Source: DASQWP01 sp050697555
Lineage (GTDB): Bacteria; Actinomycetota; Thermoleophilia; Gaiellales; Gaiellaceae
DNA length: 64,000 bases
Direction of reading: 5' to 3'
Assembly: GCA_050697555.1 (NCBI GenBank)
Contig: JBOHAD010000001.1
Coordinates: 1-64,000, forward strand
The translations under genes and the position numbers were made by a program. The notes under the pieces were generated by a model that saw nothing but the letters and a program-made list of their open reading frames with translations, did not search any database and had not been told where the DNA came from. Positions 56,789-64,000 of the stretch are shown here, piece after piece; within the stretch, counting starts at the first letter, position 1, and the number at the start of each line of letters is the position of its first letter.

Positions 56789-57940
56789 CTAGCGGCGCTC
56801 GTGGGCGCCGGCGTCAGGCTTCCGCCCGGAAGGCCGTCGCTTTCCGAGGATGTCCGCCCGCGGAAAGCTCTTCGGATTGCCGCGGCCGATGGCGGCCGAC
56901 CGCCGGGCCAGGCGCAGGTCGAATCGGAGGCGGTTCACGAACCGCACCCGGGCCACGCGATCGTTGCGGCCGCATCTCCTGCCTCGCTCGTAGACGTTCC
57001 AGTTCCACGAGTAGCCGTTCTGACGGCAGCTCGTCGGCGATTTCGGGAGGATGTTCGAGTGGATGCGGACGCCGGCGCCGCCCTCGGCGCATTGGCTCGA
57101 GATGCCCTGGAGAAACGTGTTGTACCGAATCAGGGCCTCGCAGCGCCCCCCGCTCGAGAAGTGGACGGCGTAGTGGCCGTCGTCGAGCGTCTTGTCGAAG
57201 TAGCTGTTCTCGATCAGGATCCGGCGCATCTTGTTGCTGTCCCCGTGCAGGTTGAAGGAGATGTCGAAGATCGAGCAGTCACGGAATCTGCTTCGCCGAA
57301 TCACGAGCCCGTCCACCGCCATCACATGGAGGCATTCCATGTGTTGGCTGCTCGTGCGCCGGAAGTCATGCATGTAGACACGGTTGAGCACGATGCCCTT
57401 CGGAGCGACGCCGCTGCCTGTGGCCGACTTGATCTGAGCGACCGCGTTGATGCTGGGCCCGAAGTTGCTTCTGAGCACGCGGATGTTCCGTGCCGACGTG
57501 ATGTAAAAGCGCTGAGCACGGATTCGCGAGAAGACCAGATCCCGCGCACCGGGGTGCGCATACCAGTTCTCGACGAGGCGCATACGCGTAAAGGTGATGT
57601 GCGAGCCGTGAACGTCGAGGTCGGTGGCGATGACGACCTTCGCTCCTTTCGCGGATCGAAACACGACGTTCCGGTTCGACTTCTTCTGGCGGTCGGGGCG
57701 AACCGTCTGATCGCCATAGACGCCGCCGCGAGCGATGACGGACTGACCCGGCCTGGCGACACGGTAGGCCCGATCGAAGCTGCGGCACGGACGCGCCTTC
57801 GTGCAGCGGCCGGCGTCCGATCCTCGCGGGCTGACGTAGAGCTTCCGCAGGCCCGCGGAGGCGGCCTGCGGCAGGAGGCCGGTCAGGGCGACCACGCCGC
57901 AGAAACCCGTGATGAGCAGAAGTCGTCTAGGAGGGGTCAT
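56789..57940 (-). CDS. Secreted right-handed beta-helix protein
   Basis: 383 residues with a signal peptide (RLLLITGFCGVVALTGLLPQ). It is essentially one beta-helix domain of the kind found twice in the 1558-residue protein: CTKARPCRSFDRAYRVARPGQSVIARGG, then GSHITFTRMRLVENW, HMECLHVMAVDGLVIRRSRFRDC and the end PDAGAHERR, shared almost word for word with that protein. Likely a matrix protein or polysaccharide-binding or -cleaving enzyme; catalytic residues cannot be assigned by eye. Confidence 0.85.
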   Translation of the reverse strand: MTPPRRLLLITGFCGVVALTGLLPQAASAGLRKLYVSPRGSDAGRCTKARPCRSFDRAYRVARPGQSVIARGGVYGDQTVRPDRQKKSNRNVVFRSAKGAKVVIATDLDVHGSHITFTRMRLVENWYAHPGARDLVFSRIRAQRFYITSARNIRVLRSNFGPSINAVAQIKSATGSGVAPKGIVLNRVYMHDFRRTSSQHMECLHVMAVDGLVIRRSRFRDCSIFDISFNLHGDSNKMRRILIENSYFDKTLDDGHYAVHFSSGGRCEALIRYNTFLQGISSQCAEGGAGVRIHSNILPKSPTSCRQNGYSWNWNVYERGRRCGRNDRVARVRFVNRLRFDLRLARRSAAIGRGNPKSFPRADILGKRRPSGRKPDAGAHERR

Positions 57941-58265
57941 ACCGGGGGGAGGCTCGGACGACCGGCGGACAGTACCAGGGCAGCGGTCGGCGGAGGCGCT
58001 ATCTAACAGAATGTTTACGGAGTGACGGACCGCCCCGGTCAGGGGAAGCGGGGCCCTCCCGCTTGGTCCCGGGACTGCCCGCTTGCCCCCGGCGGAGGAC
58101 GCGGTAGAGAGGAAGGCTCACTCCGCGATGTCCGCCTCCAGCGCCGGCTGCGGCCAACCGGCGCCGTGCGGTCGAGGCTACTCCACGGTCCGAAGGAGCA
58201 CTACTAGCCGTTCGGCGGGATTCTGTGGACGGGCCGCAACCTTTCGGTCACCCCTCAGCAGCTCG
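57941..58265 (-). promoter_or_regulatory. Upstream region of the beta-helix gene with a half operator
   Basis: 325 bp without a convincing gene. On the minus strand at 58204-58219 it carries CCCGCCGAACGGCTAG, whose CGAACGGCTAG part equals that of the site at 47666. A short AT-rich segment (TATCTAACAGAATGTTTAC, about 57999-58018) may hold the promoter of the beta-helix gene. Confidence 0.4.
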
Positions 58266-59642
58266 TTAGCGAAGATAGAGCGGCCGGTCGACCCGCAGGC
58301 CCGGTGACACCCTCGCGCGCAGCTCGGCCTCGTCGAGCGCGAAGAGGGGGCTGATCTCTGCGGGGATCCCGGGAGCGATCGTCGCCCCGGCCCGCTCGAG
58401 CCAACCCGCGTGCAGGTCGCTGATCAGGCGCCGGACGGTCTCGGGAGAGTCCGAGCCGCTCGCGTTCTTGAGCGGTGCGAACTCTTCGCGCCTGCTCGTC
58501 TCGACGATGCACGCCCGGCGGGCGAGCGGCAGGGCGTCGAAGACGAACGTCTCGAACTTGGCCGCGTTCGGCTCCTCGGGACGGACGAGGGCACCGCTGT
58601 CGTCGACGAAGGAGACGTTCTTCGCCGCACGGTGGTAGGGCAGCCGGACGTCTCCCTTCGCCAGTCGTTCGAGGAACTCGAGCTCGAAGGCGTGGATGGC
58701 GATGCTGCCCGCCCAGAGCTCCAGGCCCCCGTCGGGCCTGCGCCGCTCGGCCAGCTCCGCCGGAAGGTCCGAGTACTCGATCACCCGCGGCTCTCCGCGG
58801 GCGACTGCGACGATGCCGACCCGCTCGCCCGGCTCCGCCTTCTCGACGACCTTGAGCGACATCTCGGCGCCCCGCAGCCTGTGCAGCCCGAGGAAGGCAG
58901 GATCGGCCACTCGGACGAGCGCGTTGTCGACCTGGAAGTAGAAGACGGTGCGGACGCCCTGCGCGCGCAGCTCGTCCAGACAGCTCTCCCGGGAACCGTC
59001 GCGGGTCGCGAGAGCGCGGACGACGCCGCCGTGGCCGTCGGGGCCGAGCGCCAGGCGCCCCTTCTCCGCCAGGAGGAGCTTGCCCGAGAGACGATCGACG
59101 GCGGGAAGCTGCCCCTGCACGAAGAAGCGCACGCGCTCGAGGCCGAAGTCGTCGTGCTCGGCGAAGAACGCCCTCGTCGCCTCGTGGTTGTCCGGGCTCG
59201 TCATCACGTAGAGGGGCACGGCTCGTCCGAAGCGCCGCGCCAGCGCGACCGCCTTCTCCGCATGGATCTGGAAGAGGCTCGCCCCCGAGACGGGGCCCAC
59301 CCCGAACGTGCCCTTGGGGCCGTCGAAGCCGAGACGGGTGCCTTGGCCGCCGGCGACGAGGACGACGCCCACCTCGCCGGCGGCGAGCGCCGCCTCGCCC
59401 GCGGCGACGGCGTCCTCACCGAGCCTGCGCTCGACTTCGACGGGCTCGAGCTCTCCGAGGCGCGGCTCGCCAGCCGGCTCTCGTCCCACGTGCTCGCCGA
59501 TCAGCCGCTCGAGGAGGGTGAAGTCGAACGCCCGGATCTCTGCCTCGAGCACGGCGCGATCCCCCTCCCGAAGCTCGTCCCAGAAGGCAAGAACGTGCTC
59601 CTGCCGGTGCCCTGCGAGCACCTGCCGCAGATCGTCGGGCAC
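58266..59642 (-). CDS. UDP-sugar pyrophosphorylase (UDPGP family)
   Basis: 458 residues from a GTG at 59642, 5 bp after the mutase stop. VLVAGGQGTRLGFDGPKGTF is the nucleotide-binding loop of eukaryotic-type UDP-N-acetylglucosamine/UDP-glucose pyrophosphorylases; FFVQGQLPAVD, GHGGVVRAL, FYFQVDNALVRVADP and RVIEYSDLP are further signatures. It makes a UDP-sugar (UDP-GlcNAc or UDP-glucose) from UTP and the sugar 1-phosphate, and could feed the exopolysaccharide island. The bacterial enzymes GalU and GlmU belong to a different family. Confidence 0.9.
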   Translation of the reverse strand: MPDDLRQVLAGHRQEHVLAFWDELREGDRAVLEAEIRAFDFTLLERLIGEHVGREPAGEPRLGELEPVEVERRLGEDAVAAGEAALAAGEVGVVLVAGGQGTRLGFDGPKGTFGVGPVSGASLFQIHAEKAVALARRFGRAVPLYVMTSPDNHEATRAFFAEHDDFGLERVRFFVQGQLPAVDRLSGKLLLAEKGRLALGPDGHGGVVRALATRDGSRESCLDELRAQGVRTVFYFQVDNALVRVADPAFLGLHRLRGAEMSLKVVEKAEPGERVGIVAVARGEPRVIEYSDLPAELAERRRPDGGLELWAGSIAIHAFELEFLERLAKGDVRLPYHRAAKNVSFVDDSGALVRPEEPNAAKFETFVFDALPLARRACIVETSRREEFAPLKNASGSDSPETVRRLISDLHAGWLERAGATIAPGIPAEISPLFALDEAELRARVSPGLRVDRPLYLR

Positions 59643-59647
59643 GGAGC

Positions 59648-61312
59648 CTAGAAGACGGGCGTCTCGCGCCACACGCCCCACACCTCGCGGAGCGCGTCGC
59701 ACATCTCGCCCAGGGTGGCGTAGGCCTTCGAGGCGTCCACGATGGCCGGCATGAGGTTCCGGTCGGGCTCGGCCGCCTCCGCCTTGAGCCGGGCGAGCGC
59801 GGCCTCGACGGCCGCCGAGTCGCGCCGTCCCCGCAGGGCCTGGAGGCGCTCGATCTGCTTGCGCTCGAGCGCGTGGTCGATCTTGAGGATCTCGATCGGC
59901 TTCGCGTCCGGGTCCTCGTAGCGGTTGACGCCGACGATGACGCGCTCGCCCGCCTCCACCTCACGCTGGAAGCGGAAGGAGGCGTCGGCTATCTCGCGCT
60001 GGAAGAAGTTCTCCTTGATGGCGGCGACGACGCCGCCGAGCTTGCGGATGCGCTCGAAGTAGTCGTACGCCTCCGCCTCGAGGCGGTTGGTCAGGTCCTC
60101 GAGGTAGTAGGAGCCGCCGAGCGGGTCGATGGTGCCCGCCACGCCGGTCTCGTGCGCGAGCACCTGCTGGGTGCGAAGAGCGACCTTGACCGCATGCTCC
60201 GTGGGAAGCGCGAGCGCCTCGTCGAAGGAGTTCGTGTGCAGCGACTGGCAGCCGCCGAGGACGGCCGCGAGCGCCTCGACGGCCGTGCGCACGATGTTGT
60301 TCTCGGGCTGCTGCGCCGTGAGGGAGACCCCGGCCGTCTGGGCGTGAAAGCGCATCAGCCACGAGCGAGGGTTCTTCGCCCCGTAGCGCTCCCTGAGCTC
60401 CCGCGCCCAGATCCGCCGCGCGGCGCGGTACTTGGCGATCTCCTCGAAGAAGTCGATGTGTGCGTTGAAGAAGAAGGAGAGCCGCGGAGCGAAGTCGTCC
60501 ACGGCGAGGCCGCGCTCCGTGGCCGCCTCCACGTAGGCGAAGCCGTCGGCGAGCGTGAACGCGAGCTCCTGCGCCGCCGTCGAGCCCGCCTCCCGGATGT
60601 GGTAGCCCGAGATCGAGACCGGATGCCAGAGCGGCACCTCGCGCGCGCAGAACTCGATCATGTCCACGCAGAGCCGCATGGACGGCTCGGGCGGGAAGAT
60701 CCACTCCTTCTGGGCGATGTACTCCTTGAGGATGTCCGTCTGGATCGTCCCGCGGAGGCGGTCGCGCGGCACGTTCTGCTCCTCCCCCACGCAGATGTAG
60801 AAGGCGAGCAGCATCGCGGCGGGCGCGTTGATCGTCATCGAGGTGGAGACCTCGTCGAGCGGGATGCCCGCGAAGAGGTGCTCCATGTCCTCGAGCGAGT
60901 CGACGGCGACGCCCTCGCGCCCGACCTCGCCGAGCGATTTCGCGTGGTCGGAGTCGTAGCCCATGAGCGTGGGCATGTCGAAGGCCGTCGAGAGACCTGT
61001 CTGGCCGTGCTCGAGCAGGTAGCGGAAGCGGGCGTTCGTCTCCTCCGCGGTGCCGAAGCCGGCGAACTGCCGCATCGTCCAGAGCCGGCCGCGGTACATG
61101 GACGGGTAGACCCCGCGCGTGTAGGGATAGACGCCCGGCCAGCCGAGGTCGCGCTCGTAGTCGATCTCGACGTTGTCGGGCGTGTACAGGGGCTCGTTCG
61201 GGAGCCCCGAGATCGTCGTCATGAGCGCGTCGCGCTCGGGCTTGGCCGCGTAGACCTCGCGCCGCCACTCCTCGGTGGCGTCGAGCCTCCGGCCGTCTTC
61301 GGTCGTCGCCAT
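59648..61312 (-). CDS. B12-dependent acyl-CoA mutase large subunit, IcmA-like
   Basis: 554 residues, the substrate-binding barrel without a B12 domain, so it must pair with a separate small subunit such as the one at 12659. PLYTPDNV, GVYPSMYRGRLWTMRQFAGFGTAEETN, STAFDMPTLMGYDSDH and GTIQTDILKEYIAQKEWIFPPEP are family blocks. Methylmalonyl-CoA mutase has Tyr89 and Arg207 at two substrate-selecting positions; here they are Phe83 (RQFAG) and Gln201 (YIAQKEW), as in isobutyryl-CoA mutase. Annotation as methylmalonyl-CoA mutase would probably be wrong; butyryl/isobutyryl interconversion or a related reaction is more likely. Confidence 0.9.
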   Translation of the reverse strand: MATTEDGRRLDATEEWRREVYAAKPERDALMTTISGLPNEPLYTPDNVEIDYERDLGWPGVYPYTRGVYPSMYRGRLWTMRQFAGFGTAEETNARFRYLLEHGQTGLSTAFDMPTLMGYDSDHAKSLGEVGREGVAVDSLEDMEHLFAGIPLDEVSTSMTINAPAAMLLAFYICVGEEQNVPRDRLRGTIQTDILKEYIAQKEWIFPPEPSMRLCVDMIEFCAREVPLWHPVSISGYHIREAGSTAAQELAFTLADGFAYVEAATERGLAVDDFAPRLSFFFNAHIDFFEEIAKYRAARRIWARELRERYGAKNPRSWLMRFHAQTAGVSLTAQQPENNIVRTAVEALAAVLGGCQSLHTNSFDEALALPTEHAVKVALRTQQVLAHETGVAGTIDPLGGSYYLEDLTNRLEAEAYDYFERIRKLGGVVAAIKENFFQREIADASFRFQREVEAGERVIVGVNRYEDPDAKPIEILKIDHALERKQIERLQALRGRRDSAAVEAALARLKAEAAEPDRNLMPAIVDASKAYATLGEMCDALREVWGVWRETPVF

Positions 61313-61512
61313 CGCCCCGGAATTCTACGCGCGACCGGCCCGCGCTCCCCCGTCCCCGCTTCGGCGTAGCCCTCCTCCCCCGAAAGCGTCCCTCGTTCCA
61401 GGGAAATTTCGTGCCCTCATACCACTTTCATACGGCTTTGCGGCCGCAGTCCCACCCTGCGAGTCGATTCCTGCGACTAGCAACACGCGCGCGCACGTGC
61501 GCAGGACCTCTA
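61313..61512. promoter_or_regulatory. Divergent region mutase / repeat protein
   Basis: 200 bp between divergent genes. A less GC-rich stretch (GGGAAATTTCGTGCCCTCAT, about 61400-61419) is the likeliest promoter area. No clear consensus element or RNA structure is seen. Confidence 0.35.
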
Positions 61513-64000
61513 ATGGCGACCACTCCTCCACTGCGGCCCGGAGAGCACTCGGCGGACACCGAGGGCTCGGCCGCGCTGCGCGACTCCTCGCCCGTTCGCG
61601 GCGCGGCGTTGGCGGCGGCCGGGGCGGCGGTGTTCCTGTTCGTCGTCCTGCTCGTCGCCGGAGTCGACCGCGGCCACCCAGCCTTCCTGCGCGACGCGCT
61701 CGGGCCGGAGGCGACGGACGCCCCTCTCGAGCGGACGCCCGTTCGCGGCGTCGACGTCACCATCGACGACGACGGATACACGGTGGCGCGCGGCGGCTCC
61801 TCGGTCTCGGTCGAGGCGGAGGACACGAGCGGCAAGGAATGGGAGCTCTACGCGCACGGCGCCTCCCGCCCGACCGACTTCGGCATGGAGACGATCGTGG
61901 TGGGCGAAGGCTCGACGGAGTCCTTCCTGACGGTCACGGAGCGCCAGGGCCCGAGGACGTGGCGCTGGAAGCTCGAGACGCGCCTCGTTCCCCGGCTCGG
62001 ACGGGACGGCGGCGTCTCCTTCTTCGACCCGACGAGGCACCACGAGGCGGACCTCGAGATCAAGCCGCCCGCGATCCTCGACGCCGACGGTGACGACGTC
62101 AGCCCGGACGGGCTCCGCTGGAAGCTCGCCCTCGACCGCGGGGAATGGTGGCTCGCGCTCGAGCTCGACGACTCGGAGCTGCCTCTCCCCTACGTCATCG
62201 ACCCGGCGGTGGACTATCCGTCGGCTCTCTATCTCTCGAACGAGGTCTCGGCGGTGACCGGCTCATGGCGTCTCGTCACCGCGGCGCCCGGCGCAGTCGA
62301 CACGACGACAAGCACCGAGACCTGCAGCAACTGCACCGGCTACTGGCAGTGGGTCCCGGGCACCTTGAACTCCTCGGCGGGCACTCCCTCGACGACGCCG
62401 ACCGGCGACGGCTGGATCGTGGACACGGCCGGCGCCACGGGGTTCCCTGCGGGCAACTGGAACTTCACGGTACGCACGGACATTCCCAACTCGTTCACGG
62501 CGGGCGTGGCCGTCCTGACCGTCGCCGCTTGGAAGGGCACGGTCTCCGGCGGCACGTTCACGGCGACCCAGACGCTCCTGCCCCCGACGGACGGGACGAA
62601 GAACCTCCGCCCCAACGCGAACCCGGTGACGACGACGGAGACGTTCGCGCTGCCGAAGTTCTCGCTGGCCGCGAACGAGCGCCTCTACGTCGAGTACTGG
62701 CGCCACCAGACCGGCGGGATCAACGCCCCGCAGCCCCCGCGGCGCCGGCTCGACTTCTACGTCAACGACGGCGTCGCCATGCTCACGCACCCGCCTGCCG
62801 ATGACACGGCGCCCGCGCACGCGCTCTCCGTCGTGGAGCTCACCAACGCAGGTGGCCAGCACTTCGACGCGGCAACGGGCACCCATTACTACGCGACGGC
62901 CGCGGGCGGGACGTTCCGCGTGGCCAACGGCGCCACCGACGCGGGCTCGGGCGTCTTCCAGGTTCGCTTCCCGGCAGTCGCCCTGACCGGTTTCACGCAC
63001 ACGGCGGCGAACGACGGCTCGAGCCCTTACCAGTCGAACACGTACACGTGGACGACGGCCAACACGATCTCGCCCGGGACGCAGGCGATCGTGGCTGAGG
63101 ACAACGCCCTCAACACGTCGAGCCCCTCGCCGCAGCTCACCATCACGCGCGACGCCGCCGGTCCGGGGGCGTTCTCGCTCTCCGCCCCGAGCGCGGGCGC
63201 GGCCGTCCGCAACGGCCAGGCCGTCTCCGCCGCCCCCAGCGACGCCGGAGCAGGCGTCGCGTCCGTCGAGTTCCGCTACTGCCCCGGCGCCACCTGCACC
63301 TTCGCCGCCGGCACCACCATCGGCTCCGTCGACACGAGCGCCCCCTACACCGTCACCTGGAGCGGCCAGCCCCCCGACGGCACCTACACCCTCCTCGCCC
63401 GCGCCACCGACAACGTCGGCAACACCACCGACTCCGCCCAGCGCACCCTCACGATCGACAACACGGCCCCGGGGAGCGCTCTCTCGGTGAGCGAGGGTGC
63501 TCGGCCCGATCTCCAGCACTTCGACGCCGCGTCCGACACGCTCTACTACAACCCGGCCGCGACCGGCGACTTCACGGTGTCCGACGCGGCCACCGACGCG
63601 GGCGGCGTCGCCTCCGTCGACTTCCCCGCCCTCGCGGACACCGGATTCACCGGGGCCGCGAAATCGGATCCGTCGAGCCCGTTCGACTCGAACTCCTACA
63701 CGTTCACGAGCGCGAACACGACCGCCCCGAGCCCGCTGGACGTCGTGGTCGCCGACGTGGCCGGGAACACGACGAACGACGCGCTCTCCTTCGTCCGGGA
63801 CGTGGCCGGTCCGGGGGCGTTCTCGCTCTCCGCCCCGAGCGCGGGCGCGGCCGTCCGCAACGGCCAGGCCGTCTCCGCCGCCCCCAGCGACGCCGGAGCA
63901 GGCGTCGCGTCCGTCGAGTTCCGCTACTGCCCCGGCGCCACCTGCACCTTCGCCGCCGGCACCACCATCGGCTCCGTCGACACGAGCGCCCCCTACACCG
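61513..64000 (+). CDS. Membrane-anchored repeat protein, 3' end missing
   Basis: Open from ATG 61513 to the window edge (829 codons without a stop). A membrane segment (about residues 32-51, AAGAAVFLFVVLLVAG) follows a short cytoplasmic tail. Residues 70-240 contain ELPLPYVIDPAVDYPS, a phrase common in large actinobacterial surface proteins. From about residue 430 on, Ig-like units occur in a 216-residue repeat (SAPSAGAAVRNGQAVSAAPS, VEFRYCPGATCTF). It is probably a long cell-surface or adhesion protein. The function is not known. Confidence 0.85.
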   Translation, partial: MATTPPLRPGEHSADTEGSAALRDSSPVRGAALAAAGAAVFLFVVLLVAGVDRGHPAFLRDALGPEATDAPLERTPVRGVDVTIDDDGYTVARGGSSVSVEAEDTSGKEWELYAHGASRPTDFGMETIVVGEGSTESFLTVTERQGPRTWRWKLETRLVPRLGRDGGVSFFDPTRHHEADLEIKPPAILDADGDDVSPDGLRWKLALDRGEWWLALELDDSELPLPYVIDPAVDYPSALYLSNEVSAVTGSWRLVTAAPGAVDTTTSTETCSNCTGYWQWVPGTLNSSAGTPSTTPTGDGWIVDTAGATGFPAGNWNFTVRTDIPNSFTAGVAVLTVAAWKGTVSGGTFTATQTLLPPTDGTKNLRPNANPVTTTETFALPKFSLAANERLYVEYWRHQTGGINAPQPPRRRLDFYVNDGVAMLTHPPADDTAPAHALSVVELTNAGGQHFDAATGTHYYATAAGGTFRVANGATDAGSGVFQVRFPAVALTGFTHTAANDGSSPYQSNTYTWTTANTISPGTQAIVAEDNALNTSSPSPQLTITRDAAGPGAFSLSAPSAGAAVRNGQAVSAAPSDAGAGVASVEFRYCPGATCTFAAGTTIGSVDTSAPYTVTWSGQPPDGTYTLLARATDNVGNTTDSAQRTLTIDNTAPGSALSVSEGARPDLQHFDAASDTLYYNPAATGDFTVSDAATDAGGVASVDFPALADTGFTGAAKSDPSSPFDSNSYTFTSANTTAPSPLDVVVADVAGNTTNDALSFVRDVAGPGAFSLSAPSAGAAVRNGQAVSAAPSDAGAGVASVEFRYCPGATCTFAAGTTIGSVDTSAPYT
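63157..64000 (+). repeat. Perfect 648-bp-period repeat running off the window
   Basis: 63157-63352 is identical base for base to 63805-64000 (196 bp, offset 648 bp or 216 codons). The match continues to the last base of the window, so the true repeat is longer. It lies inside the surface-protein gene and encodes Ig-like units. Confidence 0.95.

Overview
The window is one continuous stretch of very GC-rich, gene-dense bacterial DNA with many GTG starts and 1-8 nt gene overlaps. The gene content fits an actinobacterium: rpmE with four cysteines, a DUF1385 protein, an ETF/ETF-QO module, a split B12-dependent acyl-CoA mutase and LuxR-type regulators. My best guess is the class Thermoleophilia (Gaiella/Solirubrobacter relatives). 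This is inferred from gene content and style, not from a marker-gene search. I see no rRNA, tRNA, CRISPR array, insertion sequence or phage gene.

Layout. 1-13.8 kb is housekeeping and central metabolism: a 5'-truncated membrane protein, DUF1385, rpmE, a threonine-dehydratase-like enzyme, ETF-QO/etfA/etfB, a secreted M23 peptidase, thiG-thiS-thiE, a zinc metallopeptidase, a homocysteine-methyltransferase/SAM-methyltransferase fusion, an enoyl-CoA hydratase, the B12-binding subunit of an acyl-CoA mutase and an MBL-fold hydrolase. 14-24.6 kb holds an atypical response regulator and two adjacent lasso-peptide-type RiPP gene sets. Each set has its own short precursor, PqqD-like recognition protein, B2 protease, asparagine-synthase-like cyclase and HPr-kinase-like protein. 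Set 1 adds an ABC exporter and set 2 a nucleotidyltransferase.

24.6-57.9 kb is a large Wzx/Wzy-type exopolysaccharide island. It has sugar-modification genes (Gfo/Idh dehydrogenase, aminotransferase, acetyltransferase), an initiating glycosyl-phosphotransferase, five glycosyltransferases, an AsnB-type amidotransferase, polymerase, chain-length protein, flippase, a bi-domain oxidoreductase, and four large or medium secreted proteins built from beta-helices, Ig/Fn3 units, beta-propellers and a phosphatase domain. The recognition and cyclase genes of RiPP set 2 are translationally coupled to the end of the polysaccharide operon. A palindromic motif (CTAGCC-N4-GGCTAG and variants) occurs in several promoter regions of the island, next to a stand-alone LuxR-type DNA-binding protein.

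58-64 kb holds a UDP-sugar pyrophosphorylase, the large subunit of the acyl-CoA mutase (with isobutyryl-CoA-mutase-like active-site residues) and a membrane-anchored repeat protein that runs off the right edge. The most interesting material is the tandem RiPP locus: its two precursors carry a textbook lasso leader motif, but neither has an acceptor Asp/Glu at core positions 7-9 when the core is counted from the canonical cleavage point.
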